Of a stretch of 18,272 bases of DNA, positions 11,504-18,272 are shown in pieces. Both the position numbers and the translations under genes were made by a program. The DNA is taken from the NCBI GenBank assembly GCA_045612925.1, contig JAZKZX010000062.1, forward strand, positions 1 through 18,272. The letters run 5' to 3'. The notes beneath the pieces are model-generated. The model had not been told where the DNA came from. It saw only the letters and a program-made list of their open reading frames with translations, and made no database searches. The stretch comes from UBA1189 sp045612925 (GTDB lineage: Bacteria; Bacteroidota; Bacteroidia; Bacteroidales; Bacteroidaceae). Every line of letters begins with the position of its first letter. Position 1 is the first letter of the stretch.

Positions 11504-14059
11504 CTAATGAAGTTCAACGACCGTTATTCCTGCTCCGCCAAACTGCACATGCTCGTCGCGGCAGCTGGCTACGGCGGGGGTGGCATCGAGGTACTGGCGA
11601 ATGAGGGTGCGCAGTATGCCATTGCCCGTGCCATGCAGGATGCGCACACGGGGCATGCCGAGCAGGACGGCATCGTCGATATAGTAGGTGACGGCTTGCA
11701 GGGCCTCTTCGCCACGCATGCCGCGCACATCGATGTCTTGCTTGAAGTGTAGGCGGCGCTCGGTGATATCCTCTTGTGTCTGGCGACTCAGGAAGGTGTA
11801 GGCGCGGGGACGCTCGGCCTCTTGCTGGCGCGCCGCCTCCTGGGTGGAGGGCTCTAACTTGGAGAGCTTGGTGACGGTGCGCATCATACCAAAGGTGACG
11901 GTGGCATTCTTGCCACTGATCTGCTCGATGGTGCCGATGGTCTGCTGACCCTTGATGCGGACGAGGGAGCCTACGGTGAGGGTGACCTCACCACCGCCCT
12001 TCGCGAGGAGGGGTGATTCAGGCTTCGCAGAGCTAAGTCCTCCTCCCTGGGAGGGGTTAGGAGAGGCTTCTTTCTTCTTCTTCTTGCGCTCTTGCTTGGC
12101 GCGGAGCTGCTCCATCTTGCGTTGTATGCGTGCCTCGTAGTCGTCGGTGCTGTTGTCGGTGACGGCTTCGCGCCACTCGGCCAGCTCTTGGCGTGCCTGA
12201 CGGGTCTGCGTCTTCTCGGCTTGGGCCTCCTTGATGGTGCGTATGGTGTTCTCGATGCGGGCGTTGGACTCTTGCAGCAGCTGCTTCATCTCCTCCTTGG
12301 CTTCGCGGATGACGGTCTTGCGCGACTTCTTCAGCTCTTCCATCTCGCCTTCGTACTGGGCGATGAGGGTCTCGAGCTGCTTCTCCTTCTGGCGGATGTT
12401 CTGGCGCTTGGTCTCCCAATAGCGCTTGTCGCGCACGATGTCTTGCAGGTATTTGTCGGACTGTATGTACTCGCTACCTACAATCTCGGAGGCGTCGGCG
12501 ATGACCTCTTCGGGGAGTCCTATCTTGCGGGCTATCTCGACGGCAAACGAGCTGCCGGGATTGCCTATCTGCAGCTGGTAGAGGGCTTGCATCTGGTGGC
12601 GGTCGTAGAGCATGGCCCCGTTGACGACGCCCTGGTGGCTCTCGGCAAACTGCTTGAGGTTGGAGTAGTGGGTGGTGATGACGCCATAGGCGTGCTTGGC
12701 ATTGAAACGGCGTAGTACAGCCTCGGCCATGGCACCTCCGATGAGCGGCTCGGTGCCGCTGCCAAACTCGTCGATGAGGATGAGGCTGCGCTCATTGGCA
12801 TGGCGCATCATATTCTTCATGTTGAGCAGGTGGCTGCTATAGGTGCTGAGGTCGTCCTCGATACTCTGCTCGTCGCCGATATCGATGAAGATGCTCTCGA
12901 AGATGCCCGCTCCGCCAGCACGCTTCACGGGGATGAGCATGCCACATTGCAGCATGTATTGCAGCAGGCCTACGGTCTTGAGACATACCGACTTGCCACC
13001 GGCATTGGGACCCGATATGATGAGTATGCGCTGGTCGCGATGGAGGGTGATATCGAGAGGTACGACCTTCTTGTGGTGCTTGGCAAGGCTGATCTGCAGC
13101 AGAGGGTGTATGGCCTCGACCCAGTCAATGTGGGGATGGTCGTACATCTGGGGCTTGATGCCCTCCATGGCGATGGCGGTGAGTGCCTTGGCACGGATGA
13201 AGTCGATCTCGGCAAGGAAGGTGTAGGAGTCTAATATCTCGGGAATCTGTGGGCGCACCTCATCGGTAAACTCGGTGAGGATACGTATCACCTCGCGACG
13301 CTCCTCGGCTTCGAGTTCGCGGATGCGGTTGTTGGCCTCGACGACCTCGGCAGGCTCGATGAAGAGGGTCTTGCCGGTGGCCGACTCGTCGTGTACGATG
13401 CCCTTGATGCGGCGCTTCAGCGCGGGAGCTACAGGGATCACCAAGCGGCCATCGCGCATGGTGGGATTGGCCTCCTTGTCGACAATGCCCTCGGCCTGTG
13501 CCGAGCGCAGGATGGAGTGGAGGGTGCGCGAGATGCTGCCCGTGGTGGCGGCAAGCTCGCGACGGATGCCAGCCAGGGCGGCAGAGGCGTTGTCCTTGAT
13601 CTTGCCAAACTTGTTGACAATGCCGTCGATGCGGCGGATGAGGGTGGGGAAGGCCTGCACATCGGCTGCCAGAGCCCTCAAGTTGGGGTATCGGCTGCTC
13701 GTGCTCTCCTCGTCGTCATCGTCGCTATGGTGGAGGAAAAGGATGATCTGGCTGATGGTGTCGAGCGAACGGCGCAGGTCGAACAGTTCGCCCTCGTCCA
13801 TATAGAGCCCCTCGATGGTGGCACGATGCAGGGCCGGGCGGACATCGAAGAAGTGCTGGTTGGGGAAACTGTCTTCCTCCTGGATGATGCGTACGAACTC
13901 GGTGACCTCGTCGAGCAGGCGGTTGACCTCTGCTGCATCGGTGGCGAAGCACATTGTCTCGACACGGTCTTTGCCGAGCGTGCTCAAACAACGCTCGCGA
14001 AGAAGGTGACGCACCTGGTCGAAGCCTATCTTTTGCTCAAAATTGGTGGGGTATATCAT
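11504..14059 (-). CDS. mutS2: Endonuclease MutS2 (Smr-domain MutS homologue)
   Basis: This 851-residue protein lacks the mismatch-recognition domain of MutS. It has a clamp/lever region, the MutS ATPase with Walker A GPNAGGKS (about residue 350) and Walker B-like LILIDEFGSGTEP, and THYSNLKQ. A long coiled coil follows (about 515-660), then a KOW-like stretch (VGSLVRIKGQQTIGTI) and a C-terminal Smr domain with DVRGMRGEEAL and LHGTGNGILRTLIRQYL. MutS2 acts against recombination in some bacteria and in rescue of collided ribosomes in Bacillus. Residues about 664-690 are an in-frame repeat-derived insertion after the lysine-rich run KKKKKE. The start at 14059 is chosen because the promoter -7 box (14080-14087) lies downstream of the ATG at 14110. 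Confidence 0.95.
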   Translation of the reverse strand: MIYPTNFEQKIGFDQVRHLLRERCLSTLGKDRVETMCFATDAAEVNRLLDEVTEFVRIIQEEDSFPNQHFFDVRPALHRATIEGLYMDEGELFDLRRSLDTISQIILFLHHSDDDDEESTSSRYPNLRALAADVQAFPTLIRRIDGIVNKFGKIKDNASAALAGIRRELAATTGSISRTLHSILRSAQAEGIVDKEANPTMRDGRLVIPVAPALKRRIKGIVHDESATGKTLFIEPAEVVEANNRIRELEAEERREVIRILTEFTDEVRPQIPEILDSYTFLAEIDFIRAKALTAIAMEGIKPQMYDHPHIDWVEAIHPLLQISLAKHHKKVVPLDITLHRDQRILIISGPNAGGKSVCLKTVGLLQYMLQCGMLIPVKRAGGAGIFESIFIDIGDEQSIEDDLSTYSSHLLNMKNMMRHANERSLILIDEFGSGTEPLIGGAMAEAVLRRFNAKHAYGVITTHYSNLKQFAESHQGVVNGAMLYDRHQMQALYQLQIGNPGSSFAVEIARKIGLPEEVIADASEIVGSEYIQSDKYLQDIVRDKRYWETKRQNIRQKEKQLETLIAQYEGEMEELKKSRKTVIREAKEEMKQLLQESNARIENTIRTIKEAQAEKTQTRQARQELAEWREAVTDNSTDDYEARIQRKMEQLRAKQERKKKKKEASPNPSQGGGLSSAKPESPLLAKGGGEVTLTVGSLVRIKGQQTIGTIEQISGKNATVTFGMMRTVTKLSKLEPSTQEAARQQEAERPRAYTFLSRQTQEDITERRLHFKQDIDVRGMRGEEALQAVTYYIDDAVLLGMPRVRILHGTGNGILRTLIRQYLDATPAVASCRDEHVQFGGAGITVVELH
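11992..12068 (-). repeat. In-frame palindromic repeat insertion in mutS2
   Basis: On the coding strand the segment opens with GCCTCTCCTAACCCCTCCC, then a GGGAGGAGGACTT arm, and closes with CACCCCTCCTCGCGAAGGGC followed by GGTGGTGAGG. This matches the terminal sequence and hairpin design of the elements in the aminotransferase gene, but it is read in a different frame (peptide ASPNPSQGGG). It adds about 25 residues at the junction between the coiled coil and the KOW-like segment. Confidence 0.68.
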
Positions 14060-14079
14060 CCTATATGTATAATCAGGTG

Positions 14080-14128
14080 CAAAATTAGGTCGTGGATGGG
14101 AAAACTGCAAATAAAATTACGTTTTCTC
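14080..14128 (-). promoter_or_regulatory. mutS2: mutS2 promoter built on a palindromic repeat
   Basis: The minus strand has TTTG (14108-14111), 20 nt, then TAATTTTG (14080-14087), an ideal Bacteroidetes promoter with a start near 14072. The TTTG is part of an imperfect palindrome (14099-14126: GAAAAC, GCAAAT and their near-complements) also found upstream of alaS at 18008-18034, at the same distance from TAATTTTG. The predicted leader before ATG 14059 is only about 13 nt. Confidence 0.75.
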
Positions 14129-14203
14129 ATGCCTGATGTTAAATTTCTCTCGTGCAATAGGGGAAGTTGCGGGTGGTTTCTTCGCTAAATCGATTTTTTG
14201 CAC

Positions 14204-14211
14204 TACATTTG
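14204..14211 (+). promoter_or_regulatory. Promoter -7 box of the PBP1A gene
   Basis: TACATTTG matches TAnnTTTG and lies 22 nt before ATG 14234. This makes the in-frame ATG at 14198 an unlikely start. A TTTC at 14177-14180 is a weak -33 candidate. Confidence 0.6.
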
Positions 14212-14233
14212 CAGATTGAAAAACATAACGCTT

Positions 14234-16561
14234 ATGTTGAAGAAGTTCATATACGCCCTGTGGGGCATGCTGGCGGTGGGTCTCGTCGCCGTGTTCTTGG
14301 TGTTCTACTCCATTACTAAAGGATGGATAGGTTTTGTACCTCCTGTAGATGAATTGGAAAATCCGGATTATAAGTTTGCCACACAGGTCATCTCATCGGA
14401 TGGCAAACTGCTCAGCACCTACTCGTATAGCCGGGAAAACCGCGTGTGGACCGACTATGCCGACCTGCCCGCTGTACTTGTAGAGGCACTGATCAGTACT
14501 GAGGATGTGAGATTTACCGAGCATTCGGGTATCGACCTGCGTGCCTTGATGCGCGCTATCGTGAAGACGGGCATACTGCGTCAGAGCAGCTCGGGAGGTG
14601 GTAGCACGCTGACCCAACAGCTTGCCAAGCAGCTCTATACCGAGGTGGCCGATAGCAAGGTGGAGCGACTATTCCAAAAGCCGATCGAGTGGGTTATCGC
14701 AGTGAAGCTGGAGAAGTACTATACGAAGGAGGAGATCTTGACCATGTATCTCAATAAGTATGACTTCGGTAATAACGCTATCGGTATCAAGACAGCCGCC
14801 AACACCTATTTCTCAAAGGAGCCCAAGGAACTCTCTACGGAGGAGGCGGCTACACTGGTGGGCATGTGTAAGAACTCGTCGCTCTATAACCCCCGACGTC
14901 GTGCAGAGAAGACACGCGAACGCCGCAATGTGGTGCTGGCACAGATGGAGAAGAATGATTGTCTGACCCGTGACGAATGTGACTCGCTGCAGCAGACGCC
15001 ACTGGTGCTGCGCTACCGACCGGTGGACCATAAGCTGGGACCGGCACCCTACTTCCGTGAATATCTGCGTGGGGTGATGACTGCCAAGGAGCCTGTGCGC
15101 AAGAACTATCGTGGATGGCAGATGCAGAAGTTCTACGAGGACTCTATCGACTGGGCCGAGAACCCACTCTATGGCTGGTGCAACAAGAACAAGAAGAAGG
15201 ATGGTAGCCACTATAACCTCTATACGGATGGATTGAAGATCTATGTCACCCTCGACTCGCGCATGCAGCAGTATGCCGAAGAGGCGGTGAACGAACATAT
15301 CAAGGAGTATCTGCAACCTCGATTCTTCAAGAGCAAGAAGAACCAACGCAATGCTCCCTACGACAACTTGAAGCCTGACGAGATAGAGACGCTGCTCGTG
15401 CGCTCCATGAAGCAGACCGACCGCTATAGGGGCATGAAGAAGGCGGGGTATACGGACAAGGCTATTCGCGACTCGTTCGACGTGAAATACCCGATGCGTG
15501 TCTTTGCCTATGGGGGCGACCGAGATACGATACTGTCGCCCATGGACTCGATACGCTACTACAAGCATTTCCTCCGTACGGGATTTATGTCTATGGACCC
15601 CATCACGGGGCATGTGAAGGCCTATGTGGGTGGTCCCGACTATACACACTTCCAGTACGACATGGCTATGGTGGGACGCCGTCAGGTGGGATCGACCATC
15701 AAACCCTATCTCTACACCTTGGCCATGGAGAATGGATTCTCACCCTGTGACCAGACACGCAACGTGGAGCAGACCATACTCACCGAAGATGGACAGGTGT
15801 GGGCACCGCGTAATACGGGACGAGAGGAGGATTATGGAAAGATCGTAGACCTGAGATGGGGCTTGTCGCAGTCGAACAACTGGATATCGGCATACCTCAT
15901 GAGCAAGCTAAACCCCTATGCCTTCAAGAGCCTGATACACCAGTTTGGCATACGAAACCTGGATATACAGCCAGTGCCATCGCTGTGCCTTGGTCCGTGC
16001 GACATCTCGGTGGGAGAGATGGTGGGAGCCTATACGGCATTCCCCAATAATGGTATCCGCACCGAGCCGCTCTTCGTGACACGTATCGAGGATAACGAAG
16101 GAAATATCGTAGCTACCTTCACCCCCAAAACCTATGAGGTGATCAGCAAGGAGAGCTCTTACAAGATGATCGATATGATGAAGGCGGTGATTGATGAGGG
16201 TACCGGTAGGCGCTTGCGATTCCGCTATGGATTCAAGGCGGAGATTGCGGGTAAGACGGGTACGACCAACAATAACGCTGACGGTTGGTTTATGGGCTAT
16301 ACTCCCTCGCTGGTGAGCGGCTGCTGGGTAGGTGGAGATGACCGTGATATCCACTTTACCAGCATGAGCGACGGACAAGGAGCCTCTATGGCGCTCCCCA
16401 TCTGGGCACTATACATGCAAAAGGTGTATGCCGATGAGTCGTTAGGGTACTCGCAAGAGGAGACCTTCAATATCCCCGAGGGCTTTAATCCTTGTGCGCA
16501 ACAGACTGTAATTGATAACTTTGCCGAGGAGCATCAGCTGGAAGAGTCGTTCGGATTTTAA
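14234..16561 (+). CDS. mrcA: Class A penicillin-binding protein 1A (glycosyltransferase/transpeptidase)
   Basis: This 775-residue bifunctional peptidoglycan synthase polymerises lipid II and cross-links the stem peptides in the periplasm. A single N-terminal membrane anchor (about 5-27) precedes the GT51 domain. That domain shows ISTEDVRFTEHSGID with catalytic E90, GGGSTLTQQLAKQLY, and EILTMYLNKYDFGNNAIGIKTAA. The transpeptidase domain has the active-site serine S487 in GSTIKP (SxxK), SNN at S547, and KTG at K674 in AGKTGTTNNNADGWFMGY. All catalytic motifs are intact and the length is normal. The start is MLKKFIYALWG, set by the promoter box just upstream. The M16 homologue begins 20 nt after its stop, so the two genes probably share a transcript. 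Confidence 0.95.
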   Translation: MLKKFIYALWGMLAVGLVAVFLVFYSITKGWIGFVPPVDELENPDYKFATQVISSDGKLLSTYSYSRENRVWTDYADLPAVLVEALISTEDVRFTEHSGIDLRALMRAIVKTGILRQSSSGGGSTLTQQLAKQLYTEVADSKVERLFQKPIEWVIAVKLEKYYTKEEILTMYLNKYDFGNNAIGIKTAANTYFSKEPKELSTEEAATLVGMCKNSSLYNPRRRAEKTRERRNVVLAQMEKNDCLTRDECDSLQQTPLVLRYRPVDHKLGPAPYFREYLRGVMTAKEPVRKNYRGWQMQKFYEDSIDWAENPLYGWCNKNKKKDGSHYNLYTDGLKIYVTLDSRMQQYAEEAVNEHIKEYLQPRFFKSKKNQRNAPYDNLKPDEIETLLVRSMKQTDRYRGMKKAGYTDKAIRDSFDVKYPMRVFAYGGDRDTILSPMDSIRYYKHFLRTGFMSMDPITGHVKAYVGGPDYTHFQYDMAMVGRRQVGSTIKPYLYTLAMENGFSPCDQTRNVEQTILTEDGQVWAPRNTGREEDYGKIVDLRWGLSQSNNWISAYLMSKLNPYAFKSLIHQFGIRNLDIQPVPSLCLGPCDISVGEMVGAYTAFPNNGIRTEPLFVTRIEDNEGNIVATFTPKTYEVISKESSYKMIDMMKAVIDEGTGRRLRFRYGFKAEIAGKTGTTNNNADGWFMGYTPSLVSGCWVGGDDRDIHFTSMSDGQGASMALPIWALYMQKVYADESLGYSQEETFNIPEGFNPCAQQTVIDNFAEEHQLEESFGF

Positions 16562-16581
16562 TGAGATAGACAAGGGACCTT

Positions 16582-17886
16582 ATGCTCGATCGTACAACTC
16601 CTCCTGCCATTCGGCCTGCATCGTTTGTCTTCCGTAAACCTGTGACGCATGTCATGCCCAATGGGGTACCCTTGCATGTGATAGAGGCCAAGGGGCTGGG
16701 GGCTATGCGTATCGACTTCGTGTTCACGGCAGGGCAGAGCCATCAAGCGCGTAAGCTGCAGGCGCTCTTTGCTTGTCGTATGCTGCGCGAGGGGTGTAGG
16801 GGATATACAGCGGCTGCCTTTGCGGAGCGTCTCGACTACTACGGGGCGTGGCTCGAACTGAGTGTGGCCATGAACCGTACCTTCGTGACCCTATACACAC
16901 TGAAGAAACACTTTGCCAACACGCTCGAACTGGTGCAGCGTATGCTCACTGAACCTTCGTATAGCGAGGAGCAGCTGGGTATCGTGCGAGGTAATAATAA
17001 GGCGCAATTCATGGTGAATCTCCAGAAGGGAGATGTGCAGGCTATGCGTGAGCTGCGCCGTAGCATCTATGGGGATAACCATATCTGTGGCATGCAAACT
17101 GTTGCGGAGGATTATGATAGGTTGCAGGTGGCAGATATCGTGGATTTTTATCAGCAATATTATGGCTCGAACACCTGTAAGATATATCTCTCGGGTGATG
17201 TCGATGAGTTGTTGCTGGCTAAAGTGGAGGAGCTCTTTGGTAGTGCCAGATGGGGGTGTGAAACCCAACAGACGATGCACTATGGAGGTTTGCCAACGCA
17301 TATCCCCATCGTGGATGGGGTGGTGGGTACATCGGTCAACCGATCATGGGAGGGAGCGGTGCAGGATAGTGTCCGTATGGGTACTCTGCTGATGGATGTG
17401 AACCATCCCGACTACCTTCCGATGCGTGTGCTCACTACTGTGCTGGGAGGCTACTTTGGCAGTCGCCTGATGAAGAATGTGAGAGAGACGAAGGGTTATA
17501 CCTATCATATTGGTGCCGACCTCGTGACGAGTATGCCTCAGGTGATGTTTGTGGTGCACTGTGAAGCACAAGCTGGCAAGGCGGAAGAGGTCATCGAGGA
17601 GGTGAGAAGGGAGATGCTGCGTCTGCAGAATGAGCCTGTGCCTGATGAGGAGCTGCGTATGGTGCGCAACTATATGACGGGCGAGATCTGTAGAAACAAC
17701 GAAAGTGCCTTCTCGCTGTCTGATGCCTATATCTTCATGGATCATCTCGGATTGCCAAATACGCACATAGAGGATACCCTTGAGGTTATCAGCGCTACTG
17801 ATAGTGCCCAACTGCAGCGATTGGCTCAGTGTTATCTGCAACCTGAAAGATTGCATTCGGTGGTCGTGGGACCAGGTGTGCACTAA
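16582..17886 (+). CDS. M16 (insulinase/pitrilysin-like) peptidase homologue without zinc motif
   Basis: This 434-residue protein has the fold signature of one M16 half-enzyme pair. The N-terminal domain has NGVPLHVIEAKG, REGCRGYTAAAFAERLDYYGAWLEL and the second-domain phrases QQYYGSNTCKIYLSGD. The C-terminal region has GGYFGSRLMKNVRETKGYTYHIGA, the conserved R/Y segment that binds substrate in this family. The inverted zinc motif HxxEH, expected near residues 60-75, is absent: that stretch reads LQALFACRMLREG. It is therefore probably a non-catalytic M16 subunit or a structural homologue. No signal peptide is evident. It follows the PBP1A gene by 20 nt, on the same strand. Confidence 0.88.
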   Translation: MLDRTTPPAIRPASFVFRKPVTHVMPNGVPLHVIEAKGLGAMRIDFVFTAGQSHQARKLQALFACRMLREGCRGYTAAAFAERLDYYGAWLELSVAMNRTFVTLYTLKKHFANTLELVQRMLTEPSYSEEQLGIVRGNNKAQFMVNLQKGDVQAMRELRRSIYGDNHICGMQTVAEDYDRLQVADIVDFYQQYYGSNTCKIYLSGDVDELLLAKVEELFGSARWGCETQQTMHYGGLPTHIPIVDGVVGTSVNRSWEGAVQDSVRMGTLLMDVNHPDYLPMRVLTTVLGGYFGSRLMKNVRETKGYTYHIGADLVTSMPQVMFVVHCEAQAGKAEEVIEEVRREMLRLQNEPVPDEELRMVRNYMTGEICRNNESAFSLSDAYIFMDHLGLPNTHIEDTLEVISATDSAQLQRLAQCYLQPERLHSVVVGPGVH

Positions 17887-17910
17887 TTTGGATCTACTTC
17901 GTAGCTTTTA

Positions 17911-18055
17911 ATTAGCCTGAGGCTCGGAAATGTTCAAATAATTTGATATTTCGCTCGATAGCACTAACTTTAGCCTGCTTTGCAGTCTGAAATTAGGCTT
18001 CGGCTCGGAAAACTGCAAATAAATTTGCGTTTTCGCTCGCCTTGCACTAATTTTG
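17911..18055 (+). promoter_or_regulatory. alaS: Tandem palindromic repeats forming the alaS promoter
   Basis: Two related units of about 65 bp stand in tandem. Unit 1 has the palindrome TCAAATAATTTGA within 17933-17946. Unit 2 has GAAAAC-T-GCAAAT-AA-ATTTGC-GTTTTC (18008-18034). In unit 2 TTTG (18024-18027) is followed after 20 nt by TAATTTTG (18048-18055), a consensus promoter about 50 nt before alaS. In unit 1 TTTG (17942-17945) is followed after 19 nt by TAACTTTA (17965-17972), one base off. The interval 17887-18105 contains no gene. Confidence 0.7.
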
Positions 18056-18105
18056 TAAGCTATTTGGAAAGAGTAGAATAATAATAGAAAAATAATAACA
18101 CAACT

Positions 18106-18272
18106 ATGTTGACAGCTAAAGAAATTAGAGAGTCTTTTAAGAGTTTCTTTGAGAGCAAGGGACACCAGATCGTGCCCTCGGCTCCTATGGTGGTGAAGGA
18201 TGACCCCACATTGATGTTTACCAATGCCGGTATGAACCAGTTTAAGGATATCATCCTCGGTAACGCGGCAGC
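18106..18272 (+). CDS. alaS: Alanyl-tRNA synthetase, N-terminal part
   Basis: The reading frame from ATG 18106 is open to the window edge and gives 55 residues. It begins MLTAKEIRESFKSFFESKGH, continues through VPSAPMV, and has class II motif 2-region phrases DDPTLMFTNAGMNQFKD. This is the highly conserved start of AlaS, which charges tRNA-Ala with alanine in the cytoplasm. The gene is truncated by the window and not by mutation. Its promoter is the palindromic repeat unit upstream. Confidence 0.95.
   Translation, partial: MLTAKEIRESFKSFFESKGHQIVPSAPMVVKDDPTLMFTNAGMNQFKDIILGNAA

Noticed and set aside
13391..14188. A 265-codon plus-strand open frame opposite mutS2.
   Set aside because: It overlaps the conserved N-terminal half of mutS2 and runs through the divergent promoter region; no recognisable protein.

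Overview
The window looks like a chromosomal segment from a member of the Bacteroidales (Bacteroides/Prevotella/Muribaculaceae type). Almost every gene has a Bacteroidetes -7 box (TAnnTTTG) upstream, several with a TTTG box 19-20 nt before it. The proteins (GdhA of 444 aa, MIYLCLAHMSEEG-type aminotransferase, MutS2, HemW, TRIC/UPF0126, RsmA, MgtE, PBP1A, AlaS) are typical of that order. No rRNA, tRNA or CRISPR array was found.

Layout. 1-238: the end of an IS110-type element on the minus strand, cut by the window edge. 239-353: about 110 bp of spacer. 354 to about 1640 or 1662: a complete IS110-family element with a 157-nt RNA gene (409-565) upstream of a DEDD recombinase (590-1594). 1770-2423 (-): a CBM9-like protein, divergent from gdhA (2690-4024, +). 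4224-6041 (-): a PLP aminotransferase interrupted in frame by two repeat elements, one carrying a DUF559 nuclease domain. 6280-14059 (-): acyltransferase, mgtE, rsmA, hemW, TRIC channel gene and mutS2. 14234-17886 (+): a class A penicillin-binding protein and an M16 peptidase homologue. 18106 onward: the start of alaS.

The two most notable systems are mobile. (1) Two head-to-head copies of an IS110 bridge-RNA-like gene, each exactly 157 nt and 90% identical, differ mainly in an 11-nt segment. In each copy that segment resembles the DNA flanking that same element. Both the donor and target guide segments can be placed, and two stems show compensatory changes. (2) A palindrome-bounded repeat family inserts in frame into genes. 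One copy with 11-bp terminal inverted repeats carries a DUF559 (Vsr-like) nuclease inside the aminotransferase. A second copy in the same gene is the same element without the nuclease, and a related copy sits in mutS2.

A third repeat family consists of imperfect palindromes placed so that one arm supplies the TTTG -33 box exactly 20 nt before TAATTTTG; it forms the likely promoters of mutS2 and alaS. Short tandem repeats of 9 nt lie inside hemW and between rsmA and mgtE.

The ordinary genes serve nitrogen assimilation (gdhA), magnesium uptake (mgtE), rRNA methylation (rsmA), radical-SAM haem metabolism (hemW), ribosome rescue or DNA maintenance (mutS2), peptidoglycan synthesis (PBP1A) and tRNA charging (alaS). 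They show no shared pathway beyond housekeeping.
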